From an uncultured Pseudomonadota bacterium (GTDB taxonomy: Bacteria; Lernaellota; Lernaellaia; Lernaellales; Lernaellaceae): 26,144 bases of DNA. Positions 15,851 to 23,515 of this stretch are shown in pieces (the first letter of the stretch is position 1; every line of letters starts with the position of its first letter). A model generated the notes under the pieces. It did no database searches. It was not told the origin of the DNA and saw nothing but the letters and a program-made list of their open reading frames with translations. The stretch is taken from NCBI GenBank assembly GCA_937967875.1, contig CALBTQ010000568.1, positions 1 through 26,144 of the forward strand, in the 5' to 3' direction. A program made the position numbers and the translations under genes.

Positions 15851-17790
15851 GCTTCTTCTCGCGCCGGCTGGGTTCGTTGCTGCTGCGCAGTGCGCTGTTC
15901 GCCGGCGGTTTGTGCGTACTCGGCGGGCTGGCGCTGGCGACGATCGAAGCGGTCGAGCAGGGCTACCTGGGCTGGTCGACGCATCTGTTTTTCCGCCTGA
16001 CGGCTTACGGCGCGTATTTCGGCGCGCTGCTCGGATCGGTCGTGGCGGCGGCGGTGGTTCTGCAGTTGTTGCTGCTGCGACTGCTGCTGCGCTCGCCGTT
16101 GCGCGCGGTGGTGGCATTGTGGGCCGGGTGGTTGACGGCGCTGCTGGCGACGGCGGCCTCGCCGAAAATTCTCGCGCGGCTGGTGGCCGACACGCCGGTG
16201 GCCAAGTTGCCGTTGTTCGCGGGCGACGCGGCGTCGATGACCACCTTCGTCACGCGGATCATCGCCGGAGGGCTGGTGCCCGAGCGCATCGCCCGGCTGG
16301 CGTTGGATTTTCCGCCGCTGATGCTCGTGCCGCTGCTGCCGCCGCTGGTGCTGGGGTTGATCGTCTATTTGCTGCTGCACTGGCCGTTGCGCCGATTCTT
16401 CGCCGCCGACGAAGCGCCGCGCGTGCACCTCGGGCGGTGGATCGTCTGGACGCTGGCCGTGGCGCTGGCCGCGGCCGGGCCGCCGCTGCTGGCCGACGCC
16501 ACGCGACCGGACACGGCGAACCTGCCCAACCTGGTGCTCATCAGCATCGACACGCTGCGCACCGACGTGATGGGCGCGTACGGCGCGAAGGTCTCGGCCA
16601 CGCCCAACATCGATGAACTGGCCGCCGCGGGCACGTCGCTGGCCCAGGTGCGCGCGCCGGCGAGTTGGACGCTGCCCTCGCACGCTGCGATGCTCACCGG
16701 CCGCTGGCCGTGGCGGCTGGGCGTGCGCCGGGTGGCCGACGCCCTGCCCGCCGAGGCGCGCACGCTGGCCGAACGGCTGGCCGCACGCGGCTACGAAACG
16801 CACGCGGTGGTGACGCATCTGTTCGTCGATTCGCCCTACGGCATGGGCCAGGGCTTCGACCGGGTGGAGCATCCGACGACCGAACGCGCCGCCGACGCGA
16901 TCAAGGCGACGCTGCACTGGCTGGCCGCGCGCAGCGGCGACCGGCCGTATTTTCTCTTCCTGCATCTGTACGATCCGCATTGGCCTTACGATCCGCAGGG
17001 GCAGATTCCCAGCTTGCTGCTGGGCGATTCGTCGCTGGCCGACCGCGTGCGCGTGCAGGATTACGCGAACTTCATCGACCTGGCCAAGGCGCTGCGCAAA
17101 CTGCCGCCGCGCTTCACCGACGCGGCGCGGGCGCTGTATCTGGGCGAGGTGTACGGGGCCGATCGCGCGGTCGGACAGTTGCGCGACTTTCTACGCGGGC
17201 GCGACGAGAACACGTTCTTTGCGCTGGTCAGCGACCACGGCGAACTGTTCGGCGAACGCGAGATGTACGGCCACGGCATCACGCTGCAACCGCCGGAAAT
17301 CGAAGTGCCCTGGATCGTCGCCGGGCCGGGCGTGCCCGCCGGACGGATGCTTAACGGACCGGCCGGCCTGATCGACGTAACGCCCACGCTGCTGAGCCTG
17401 CTGGGCGTCAACGACGGCGCGTGGCCGACCGACGGGCTGGACCTGACCGCCGCCATCCGCGACGAACAGGAATTGCCTACGCGCCGCTGGGTGGGCGGTG
17501 AAAACACGTTCATCGGCGAAACGCCCGCGCGCTACGTCGCCGACGAGCGCTGGTACTGGTTCGGCGGCGTCAAGGAAACCGTGCGCGGGCTGGAGGTCGA
17601 CGTGCCGGCGTTTCTGCTGGAGCAAGGTACGGGCGACAACATCGTCGCCGGCGAGTTGATCGAAGAGTTGATGCCGCAAATCGAGGCGATCGTCGAGGAC
17701 CTGTTCGCCGGAGCGGGCCGCTCGACGCGCAACGTGACGCTCGACGAAGCGCAGAAGAAAAAATTATCCGAATTGGGGTACGTGCAGTAG
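15847..17790 (+). CDS. Membrane-anchored sulfatase/alkaline-phosphatase-superfamily enzyme with Thr nucleophile
   Basis: The 647-residue protein has about five or six hydrophobic segments in residues 10-220 and then a catalytic domain facing the periplasm. The catalytic motifs are NLVLISIDTLRTD (metal ligand Asp235), SWTLPSHAAMLTG (Thr275 at the nucleophile position), HLYDPHWPYDP, SDHGELFGE (Asp463-His464) and GHGITL (His476). Sulfatases that use formylglycine need Cys or Ser in C/SxPxR. Here the site is TLPSH, the variant found in phosphoethanolamine transferases, LTA synthases and many uncharacterised members. A phosphodiesterase or phosphotransferase acting on envelope polymers or lipids is therefore more likely than a sulfatase. 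The end KLSELGYVQ is typical of this group. The ATG overlaps the previous stop. The convergent lipoprotein gene ends 10 bases away. Confidence 0.87.
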   Translation: MSFFSRRLGSLLLRSALFAGGLCVLGGLALATIEAVEQGYLGWSTHLFFRLTAYGAYFGALLGSVVAAAVVLQLLLLRLLLRSPLRAVVALWAGWLTALLATAASPKILARLVADTPVAKLPLFAGDAASMTTFVTRIIAGGLVPERIARLALDFPPLMLVPLLPPLVLGLIVYLLLHWPLRRFFAADEAPRVHLGRWIVWTLAVALAAAGPPLLADATRPDTANLPNLVLISIDTLRTDVMGAYGAKVSATPNIDELAAAGTSLAQVRAPASWTLPSHAAMLTGRWPWRLGVRRVADALPAEARTLAERLAARGYETHAVVTHLFVDSPYGMGQGFDRVEHPTTERAADAIKATLHWLAARSGDRPYFLFLHLYDPHWPYDPQGQIPSLLLGDSSLADRVRVQDYANFIDLAKALRKLPPRFTDAARALYLGEVYGADRAVGQLRDFLRGRDENTFFALVSDHGELFGEREMYGHGITLQPPEIEVPWIVAGPGVPAGRMLNGPAGLIDVTPTLLSLLGVNDGAWPTDGLDLTAAIRDEQELPTRRWVGGENTFIGETPARYVADERWYWFGGVKETVRGLEVDVPAFLLEQGTGDNIVAGELIEELMPQIEAIVEDLFAGAGRSTRNVTLDEAQKKKLSELGYVQ

Positions 17791-17801
17791 GCGGCTCGCC
17801 T
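17789..17801. terminator. Short hairpin between convergent stop codons
   Basis: AGGCG (17789-17793), loop GCT, CGCCT (17797-17801) form a five-pair stem that spans the gap between the two stop codons. On the plus strand a T-rich stretch with C follows (TTAATCCTTTTCC). It may serve both convergent genes, but the stem is short. Confidence 0.3.
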
Positions 17802-18580
17802 TAATCCTTTTCCTTTTCGCCGCCCAACAACCATTGACCGCGATTGCTGTGGTAGGAAATCGCCGGGCCGCCGGTGACCGCCCAGGCGCCGGGCTCGAAG
17901 GCGAAGATCGGCCGCGGCCAGTCGCCGGGCAGGCCCTCGTCGTAGGGTTCCTCGTAGGGATTGCGCGAACCGCCGATCAGGTCCAGCAGCGTTTCGGCGC
18001 TGCCCTTGCCGCCGAATTGCAGCGGCGCCCAGTCGAAGCGCACACCGCCGGATGTCGTCGCATCCCAGCGCGGCTCGGCGGCAATCTGAAACAAGGGGCC
18101 CATGCGCAGGCCGTAGCTCAGGCCCGGATCGTCGGTGAAGAACGCGTCGCCGATCCAGGCCGTGGCCGAACCGCCGACGTTGTAGTGTGTGCGCGGGCCT
18201 TCGCTGACGCGCGTGGCCCAGTCGACGCCCATCATCGCGTTCATCCAGCCGACGCCGACGCAGGCGCGCAGCACCGTTTCGGCTTCCCGGTCCTGCGCGA
18301 AGCCCCAGGCGCCGGTGACGCCGTAGGTCGAGAGCGTGCCGGTGGCGTCGACGCCGTCGGCCACGCCCTTGCGCACGAAAACGCCGAAGTTGGCCAGCAC
18401 GCCGCGGAAGGTCGTCGGGCGCACCTTGTTGCCCAGGTAGCCGAAACTGGCGTAACCGCCGAATTCGACCTCGTCGGATTCGAGAATGCCCGTGGCCGGC
18501 ACCGGCGCGTAGGCCGGGTTGCAGGCGGCCATTGAAGCCGCGAAGGACAGTAACCATAAGGCGATAAACAAGCGGCGCAT
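17801..18580 (-). CDS. Exported lipoprotein, barrel- or propeller-like, unknown function
   Basis: A protein of 259 residues starting at ATG 18580, chosen because GGAG lies just upstream and the leader MRRLFIALWLLSFAASMAAC is a clean lipoprotein signal (lipobox SMAAC). A longer frame to 18676 adds unlikely residues in front. The mature part is rich in Gly and aromatics: VEFGGYASFGYLGNK, GVGWMNAMMGVDWATRV, THYNVGGSATAWIGDAFF, LSYGLRMGPLFQIAAEPRWD. These patterns suggest repeated beta-strands, perhaps a small outer-membrane barrel, although a lipid anchor on a barrel would be unusual. No family is recognised. It is the only complete leftward gene here, convergent with the phosphatase-superfamily gene. 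Confidence 0.75.
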   Translation of the reverse strand: MRRLFIALWLLSFAASMAACNPAYAPVPATGILESDEVEFGGYASFGYLGNKVRPTTFRGVLANFGVFVRKGVADGVDATGTLSTYGVTGAWGFAQDREAETVLRACVGVGWMNAMMGVDWATRVSEGPRTHYNVGGSATAWIGDAFFTDDPGLSYGLRMGPLFQIAAEPRWDATTSGGVRFDWAPLQFGGKGSAETLLDLIGGSRNPYEEPYDEGLPGDWPRPIFAFEPGAWAVTGGPAISYHSNRGQWLLGGEKEKD

Positions 18581-18615
18581 GACGCTCCGTTTCGCGCAAA
18601 AATGATATTGGAGCA

Positions 18616-18644
18616 TGCATACCATCATTTTTCCGGGGGGCCAA
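18616..18644 (-). promoter_or_regulatory. Candidate promoter for the leftward lipoprotein
   Basis: On the minus strand, TTGGCC (plus 18639-18644) is followed after 17 bases by TATGCA (plus 18616-18621), about 35 bases before the ATG at 18580. Both boxes are weak. Confidence 0.25.
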
Positions 18645-18920
18645 GCGATATGGAAAATTTGCTTTATTCCGTTCAACGCATTGTGTCATCTCAGATTTTC
18701 ATCTGCCGTTAACAAAAAGTCAGCATGCCCGATTTTCGGCGTTTACCCAGAATCAACACAGTTTCGCCGGGTTGCGCGATTTGGGCGATTTGGCACTGAA
18801 CTTGCTCTCTTATACGGCGAACTCAATGCTCTTTTGCAACGTAAGGGGCGCAAGCGAAACGGTCGATTCGGCGACGAATGGACGACGAACGCCCCGGGTG
18901 TTCATCACAAGAGGCTTTCT

Positions 18921-18941
18921 ACCCCGATAAGGGGTTGTTTT
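18921..18941 (+). terminator. Stem-loop with T-rich tail
   Basis: ACCCC (18921-18925), loop GATAA, GGGGT (18931-18935), then TGTTTT. It could end a plus-strand transcript, but no gene precedes it, so it may belong to a structured RNA. Confidence 0.35.
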
Positions 18942-18946
18942 CCTGC

Positions 18947-18999
18947 GAGAATCCTGATCACCAGGACTCTCAGTGACCCTCCAAGGTGACCCTATCACC
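18947..18999. ncRNA. Two adjacent stem-loops, possible structured RNA
   Basis: GAGAATCCTG (18947-18956) pairs with CAGGACTCTC (18962-18971) around an ATCAC loop with one A-C mismatch. GGTGA (18985-18989) pairs with TCACC (18995-18999) around CCCTA. Together with the flanking hairpins at 18921 and 19011 they form a compact row. The strand and identity are unknown; no known RNA family is recognised. Confidence 0.3.
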
Positions 19000-19010
19000 A
19001 CCCATCTTCT

Positions 19011-19045
19011 TTGACGGTGGATCCATCCCCAGGATCCGCCGTCAA
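19011..19045. repeat. Strong 14-bp inverted repeat
   Basis: TTGACGGTGGATCC (19011-19024) pairs with GGATCCGCCGTCAA (19032-19045) with a single T-G wobble and a seven-base loop. No T run follows on either strand, so it is not a standard terminator. It lies at the border with the AT-rich tract. Confidence 0.8.
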
Positions 19046-19417
19046 CCTATCTAAAAATAAACTTAGTTTTTCGGCTAAAAATCGTGCAAAAAAGTAACAA
19101 TCGTCGGAAGATTTGTAACGAGTAAGTAAAAATGTAGCGATATCCATATATTACCCTAATTTCTTGAAGTGCGACTTGAGGAAAAACAAGCGTAAGAGAA
19201 TGTTTTATTGTGCTTTTCTTTGCTGAAACGTTCCTGAAAATATCAGACCGCAATTCACGATTTTTCCGCGATAAACGCCCTGATTTTCCGCCATTATATC
19301 CGAATGTGCAGGGATGCGGCCGCCACGGCGAATACATGCCTTTTTTTCGAGATTCGCCTTGCGGACATGCACTCAACAGGTCATGATGGGGAACTTACCG
19401 ACATCGTGTAACTTTGG

Positions 19418-19447
19418 TTGTCTTTGCCCGGCCGACAACGCTACAAT
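19418..19447 (+). promoter_or_regulatory. Candidate promoter for the PHP-phosphatase operon
   Basis: TTGTCT at 19418-19423 and TACAAT at 19442-19447 are 18 bases apart; the -10 matches five of six bases. The TTG start codon lies 30 bases downstream, after GAGGAGAGG at about 19465-19473. Confidence 0.5.
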
Positions 19448-19477
19448 GCGTACTTGCTGCAATTGAGGAGAGGATCG

Positions 19478-20197
19478 TTGCCCGAGTTTATCGATATCCA
19501 CAGCCACGCCCTGCCCGGCTTCGACGACGGCGCAGCCAAGGCGGAGGAGACCGTCGCGATCGCCAAACACGCGCTGGCGGCGGGCTTCGGCGCGATCTGC
19601 ACGACGCCGCACATGATGATCGGCGTGTACGAACACGACCGCGCCGAACAACTGGAGGCCATCGCCGCGCTGGCCGATCCGCTGGCCGAAGCCGCGCCCG
19701 GCTTGCGTCTGCTGGCGGGCACCGAGTATTACCTCGACGATAACTTCCAGTCACTGCTGGACAACAACGATCTCTATCCGCTGCACGAGGGCAAGCACGT
19801 GCTGGTCGAACTGCCGCTGCTGCGCATTCCGCCGATGGCGCGTGACTGGGCTTTCCGGATGCGCGTGAAGGGCTGGGTGCCGGTTCTGGCGCATCCGGAG
19901 CGCTACGCGGACATCGGGCGCAAGCCCAAGCGGATCGAAGAACTGCGCGAGGCCGGTTACCTGGTGCAGATCAACCTGGGCAGCCTGATCGGCCTGTACG
20001 GTCGCGAAGCGCGCAAGGCCGCCGAGTGGATGCTCAAACACGAGGTCGTCGACTTCGCCGGCTCGGACGCGCACACGCCGGGCCACGCCGAGCGCATCTA
20101 CGGCGAGGGCGTGGACATGCTGCGCAAGACGATCGGCGAGAAGAAGCTGGAAGACCTGCTGATCCACAATCCCCGCGAAGCGTTGGGGCTGGACTGA
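19478..20197 (+). CDS. PHP-family phosphatase, CpsB/CapC type
   Basis: The 239-residue protein starts at TTG 19478, after GAGGAGAGG. An upstream in-frame TTG at 19418 overlaps the -35 box and is rejected. The start IDIHSHALPGFDDGA is the diagnostic first motif of CpsB/CapC-type PHP enzymes, with metal ligands His8 and His10. ICTTPHMM, ELPLL, VLAHPERY and FAGSDAHTPGH follow, giving the remaining metal-binding His, Glu and Asp. In Gram-positive bacteria these manganese-dependent enzymes dephosphorylate the tyrosine kinase that controls capsule or exopolysaccharide export. Homologues in Gram-negative bacteria sit in polysaccharide loci. The neighbour at 21837 is a glycosyltransferase, which agrees with a role in surface polysaccharide. 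No tyrosine kinase is in the window. Thirteen bases separate it from the ATPase gene. Confidence 0.87.
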   Translation: MPEFIDIHSHALPGFDDGAAKAEETVAIAKHALAAGFGAICTTPHMMIGVYEHDRAEQLEAIAALADPLAEAAPGLRLLAGTEYYLDDNFQSLLDNNDLYPLHEGKHVLVELPLLRIPPMARDWAFRMRVKGWVPVLAHPERYADIGRKPKRIEELREAGYLVQINLGSLIGLYGREARKAAEWMLKHEVVDFAGSDAHTPGHAERIYGEGVDMLRKTIGEKKLEDLLIHNPREALGLD

Positions 20198-20210
20198 CAA
20201 AGGAAAACCG

Positions 20211-21833
20211 ATGGGCGAACGACTGGAAGACCTGGATTTCGGGCCCTATGAAGTCGATCCGGACAGCGTGCGGTTGTTGCCGCAGGTGTTTTGCCTGACC
20301 CACGACGTGCTGCTGCTGGACCATGTCGATCCGGACACGGACAAGCCGGTGGTCGTCGGTCTGTCCAATCCCAACGACCTGAACACGATCGACGCGATCA
20401 GCCGCGTGCTGCGCGGCCGGCGCGTGCTGCCGGTGAAGATCGCCGGCGACAAAATTCAAAAGGCGCTGGCGCTCGCCTACGGCCTGGACAAGATCACCGC
20501 GAAGGACGAAGTGCGCGCCGATCCACCGCAGGAGCTGGCCGGCGAGGTGATGCTCGGCGAGGTGCCCGACGACGGCCGCCGGCGCAAGGAGAGGATCGAG
20601 GCCGTCACCAGCGAGTGGGACGTGGACGCGCCGATCAAGCGGCTGGTCAACGATTTGCTGGTCAACGCGCTGCGCCGCGGCGCCACCGACATTCACATCG
20701 AAAATTTCCGCTACCACGCCGCCACGCGCATCAAGATCGACGGCCTGTTGCAGCAGGTGAACGCGGGCATCACCAAGGACAACGTCAGCGAGGTGATCAT
20801 CCGCCTCAAGGTCATGTCGCGGCTGGACATCGCCGAACGTCGCGCGCCGCAGGACGGGCGCATTCTGCTGACGGTCGAACAGGGCGGCAAGCAGCAGGAT
20901 GTGGCGTTTCGCCTGTCGCTGATTCCGGGCCTGGACGGCGAGGACGCGGTGCTGCGCGTGCTCGACAAATCGATGGCCCCGATCGACTTGGAGCTGCTGG
21001 GCTTCACTTCGCGCGATCTGGAGACGTTCAAACGGCTGATTTCCAACCCGCACGGCATGGTGCTCAACAGCGGTCCGACCGGCTCGGGCAAGACCACGAC
21101 GCTCTACGCGAGCCTCAAACACATCAACAACTCGACGATCAAGATTCTCTCGGCGGAAGACCCGATCGAGTACGACCTCGAGGGCGTCTGCCAGAAGCAG
21201 ATTTCCGGCAAGCTGGGCTTCGCCGATCTGGCGCGCGCCTTTTTGCGCCACGACCCCGACGTGCTGCTGATCGGCGAGATCCGCGACGTCGAAACCGCCG
21301 ACGTGGCCACCAAGGCCTCGCAAACCGGCCACCTGGTGCTGTCCACCGTGCACACCAACGACGCCGTTCACGCCATTCCGCGTCTGGTGAGCCTCGGACT
21401 GACGCACGAGGAAATCGCGCAGGTGCTGCTGGGGGTGCTCAGCCAACGCCTGGTGCGCCGCGTGTGCCGGGGCTGCAGTGAGACGTACCTGCCCGACCGC
21501 AAATTGCGCGAGCCCTTCGGCGAGACGATCAAAGGTTTCGAGTTCGTGCACGGCGCCGGCTGCAAACGCTGCAGCAACACGGGCTTCCGCGGTCGCGTCG
21601 GCCTGTTCGAGCTGTTGGTCGTCGACTCCGACCTGCAACTGGCCATTCAGAACGAACGGCCGGTCAACGAGCTCAACGACCTGGCCGTCGCCCACGGCAT
21701 GCGCCCGCTGGTCTGGGACGGCCTGCTCAAGGTCGAGCATAAGATCACCACTCTGGAAGAACTGCACCGCGTGATTCCGCTGCGGCAGATCGTCGCCAAC
21801 ACGCAGTATGCGCGCCCGGCGGACAATGAATAA
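20211..21833 (+). CDS. GspE/PilB-type secretion or pilus-assembly ATPase
   Basis: The 540-residue protein has Walker A GPTGSGKT (288-295), the Asp box region SAEDPIEYDLEG (324-334), Walker B DVLLIGEIRD with Glu356, and the His box STVHTNDA. The zinc-binding tetracysteine motif typical of GspE/PilB is intact (Cys419, Cys422, Cys451, Cys454). A short N-terminal domain of about 130 residues resembles a single MshEN-type module. The enzyme should form a hexamer on the cytoplasmic side and drive a type II secretion or type IV pilus machine. No other pilus or secretion gene is in the window, so GspE and PilB cannot be told apart. The ribosome binding site is AAAGGAAA. It is probably in one operon with the PHP gene before it and the glycosyltransferase three bases after it. 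Confidence 0.92.
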   Translation: MGERLEDLDFGPYEVDPDSVRLLPQVFCLTHDVLLLDHVDPDTDKPVVVGLSNPNDLNTIDAISRVLRGRRVLPVKIAGDKIQKALALAYGLDKITAKDEVRADPPQELAGEVMLGEVPDDGRRRKERIEAVTSEWDVDAPIKRLVNDLLVNALRRGATDIHIENFRYHAATRIKIDGLLQQVNAGITKDNVSEVIIRLKVMSRLDIAERRAPQDGRILLTVEQGGKQQDVAFRLSLIPGLDGEDAVLRVLDKSMAPIDLELLGFTSRDLETFKRLISNPHGMVLNSGPTGSGKTTTLYASLKHINNSTIKILSAEDPIEYDLEGVCQKQISGKLGFADLARAFLRHDPDVLLIGEIRDVETADVATKASQTGHLVLSTVHTNDAVHAIPRLVSLGLTHEEIAQVLLGVLSQRLVRRVCRGCSETYLPDRKLREPFGETIKGFEFVHGAGCKRCSNTGFRGRVGLFELLVVDSDLQLAIQNERPVNELNDLAVAHGMRPLVWDGLLKVEHKITTLEELHRVIPLRQIVANTQYARPADNE

Positions 21834-21836
21834 ACT

Positions 21837-22976
21837 ATGAACCTGCACGGCAAACGAGTTCTGCTGACCACCTCGCACTGGAGCATCGGCTCGGGCGGTA
21901 GCATGCAGATGCTGCTGCTGGCCCGGGCGTTGCGCGCGGCGGGCGCGCACGTCGAGGCGCTTTTCAAATACCGCGCCGGGCAGACCGTCGACAAAAGCAA
22001 CTTGCGCCCGCTGGTCGAGCTGGGCGTGCCGTTGCATTTCCTGCGCACCAACCGCTGGTACTCGCCGCTGCAGATTTTCCGCCTGCGCCGCATCCTGCGT
22101 CGGGGTCGTTTCGACATCGTGCACACGCACAAGGGCGGCGATCTGTCGCTGGCGCTGCTGGCGGGCGTCGGCCTGCGCATCCCGTGTTTGCTCAACACGC
22201 GCGGGGTGAATTTTCCGCTGGGTTTGAACCGCTTCAAATACAACCTGCGGCGGCTGGATCGCGTGATCGTGGTCAGCCAGGACAGCAAGCGGGCGATGGT
22301 CGCGTGCGGCGTGCGCGCCGAGAAGATCCGCGTGATTTACGGCGGCGTGGACACCGAACGCTTCCGCCCCCGGCCCGACCTGCGCGACGAAGTGCGCGCC
22401 GAACTGGGCCTGCCCGCCGACGCGGTGGTCAGCCTGGTCGTCGCCAACCTCGTGCGGCAAAAGGGTCACGGCGACTACCTGGAGGCGGCCGCCGCCTTGC
22501 GCGCCACGCAGCCGCGGTTGCATCATGTGTTTGCCGGTTCGGGCGACGCGACGCCCTGGCGCGAAACGGCCGAGCGACTGGGCGTGGCCGACCGGGTGAT
22601 CTTCGCCGGGTTCCGCCGCGACATGGAACGCGTGTACGGCGCGGCCGATCTGTCGGTGATGCCCGGCTTCGCGGGCGAAGGCGTGTCCGGCGTGCTGCGC
22701 GAGGCGCTGGCCTGCGCTGTGCCGGTGATCACCACCGACGTGGGCGGCAACGCCGAGTTGATCGTCGACGGCGCCACGGGGCTGGTCGTGCCGGTGCGCG
22801 CGCCGCAGGCGCTGGCCGCGGCGATCGGGCGGCTGGCCGCCGACGCCGAACTGCGCCGCCGCCTGGCCGACGCCGGGCGCGAGCAGGTGCTGGCGCGATA
22901 TTCGACTCAGGCGCGGGCCGAGAATATTTTCGCGCTCTACGCCGAGGTGTTCGCCGCCAAGGGCTTGTCCTTTTAG
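21837..22976 (+). CDS. GT4-family glycosyltransferase
   Basis: The 379-residue protein has the two-domain GT-B pattern. The N-domain begins GKRVLLTTSHWSIGSGGSMQ, a Gly-rich loop that contacts the sugar nucleotide, and contains FDIVHTHKGGD. The C-domain has VIYGGVDTERFRP, the hinge region, and VVANLVRQKGHGDYLEA. It ends with EGVSGVLREALACAVPVI, the EX7E motif of retaining GT4 enzymes (Glu281 and Glu289). GGNAELIVDGATGLVVP follows. It probably adds sugar to a lipid-linked surface glycan in the cytoplasm; the donor and acceptor are unknown. It starts three bases after the ATPase gene and is followed 13 bases later by a lipoprotein gene, so it lies inside the same run. Confidence 0.9.
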   Translation: MNLHGKRVLLTTSHWSIGSGGSMQMLLLARALRAAGAHVEALFKYRAGQTVDKSNLRPLVELGVPLHFLRTNRWYSPLQIFRLRRILRRGRFDIVHTHKGGDLSLALLAGVGLRIPCLLNTRGVNFPLGLNRFKYNLRRLDRVIVVSQDSKRAMVACGVRAEKIRVIYGGVDTERFRPRPDLRDEVRAELGLPADAVVSLVVANLVRQKGHGDYLEAAAALRATQPRLHHVFAGSGDATPWRETAERLGVADRVIFAGFRRDMERVYGAADLSVMPGFAGEGVSGVLREALACAVPVITTDVGGNAELIVDGATGLVVPVRAPQALAAAIGRLAADAELRRRLADAGREQVLARYSTQARAENIFALYAEVFAAKGLSF

Positions 22977-22989
22977 CGGACGGAAAAAA

Positions 22990-23481
22990 ATGCTGCGCAA
23001 CCTTTTCGTCATTGTCGTCTTGTCGTGCGTCGCATTGAGCGCGGTCGCCTGCGGCAATCCGTCGGAAAAGGGCAAGCTCGACAACGACGACTACTCGGCC
23101 GGCGGCGACGACGACGATGACGGTGCGGGCTCCGGCGGCATTCCCGGCGATTGCACGACGCTCACCGACACGATCGGCAACTGGTTGGCGCTGGACGCGG
23201 TGGACGGTCCCTTCGACGACGTGCAGCCGGGCGACACCTTCGTCGCCGAAGGCCGCTACCGGCTGGTGGCGCCGGACGAGGCCTACGTGACCGGCACGAT
23301 CTGCGGCACGGTCTGCGAGGAAACCAAAATCACGCCGCCGTTGCCGGCGGGCACGGGCGAGTTTCGCGCCGAATTCACCGCGCTGGCCGTGCCCGATCCG
23401 GACCAGGCGCGCAACTGCTTCAACCTGACGATGCTCGACCCCGACGGCCAGGTGATTCTGCGTTGCTCGTACCGCCTTTGA
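22990..23481 (+). CDS. Poly-Asp lipoprotein of unknown function
   Basis: A 163-residue protein beginning MLRNLFVIVVLSCVALSAVAC, a lipoprotein signal with lipobox Cys21. An acidic linker follows (GKLDNDDYSAGGDDDDDGAG) and then a small domain. The domain has Cys residues in DCTTL, TICGTVCEET, RNCFNL and RCSYRL, so disulfides are likely in the periplasm. The domain looks like a single beta-sandwich (DTFVAEGRYRLVAPDEAYVTG, GEFRAEFTALAV) of no recognised family. The linker resembles those of the lipoproteins at 1-1147, 11935 and 12542. The adjacent glycosyltransferase and AddB-like genes do not indicate a function. Confidence 0.8.
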   Translation: MLRNLFVIVVLSCVALSAVACGNPSEKGKLDNDDYSAGGDDDDDGAGSGGIPGDCTTLTDTIGNWLALDAVDGPFDDVQPGDTFVAEGRYRLVAPDEAYVTGTICGTVCEETKITPPLPAGTGEFRAEFTALAVPDPDQARNCFNLTMLDPDGQVILRCSYRL

Positions 23482-23515
23482 TCGACCGCGCAAGTAAGAT
23501 ATTCTCGGACGATCC

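Larger units (their letters stand above)
18581..19477. other. Gene-poor interval of about 900 bases
   Basis: No convincing protein gene lies here. Short frames exist on both strands (for example plus 18615-18989 and minus 19047-19376), but they lack ribosome binding sites, have odd composition and show no family motif. The left part (18581-18900) has mixed composition. The middle (18921-19045) has four stem-loops in a row. The part from about 19046 to 19290 is markedly AT-rich. GGCGAAT and ATTCGCC form an inverted repeat at about 19327-19358. A promoter for the next gene closes the interval. Confidence 0.7.

Noticed and set aside
15847..17790. Annotation as a formylglycine-dependent sulfatase
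   Set aside because: The active site has Thr-Leu-Pro-Ser-His in place of Cys/Ser-x-Pro-x-Arg, so the name sulfatase would overstate what the sequence supports.
18615..18989. Plus-strand 124-codon frame in the gene-poor interval
   Set aside because: It lacks a ribosome binding site, crosses two hairpins, and has no signal, domain or gene-like composition. The minus-strand frame at 18810-19001 is equally weak.
20034..23084. A 1016-codon open frame on the minus strand across three genes
   Set aside because: It is antisense to well-supported PHP, ATPase and glycosyltransferase genes. High GC at third positions removes stops from this antisense frame, and its protein is a low-complexity Arg, Ala, His and Gln mixture without motifs.
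23478..23505. Promoter TTGATC, 16 bases, TATTCT before the AddB-like gene
   Set aside because: Both boxes are weak and the predicted start would leave only a few bases before the ATG; co-transcription with the upstream genes is as likely.
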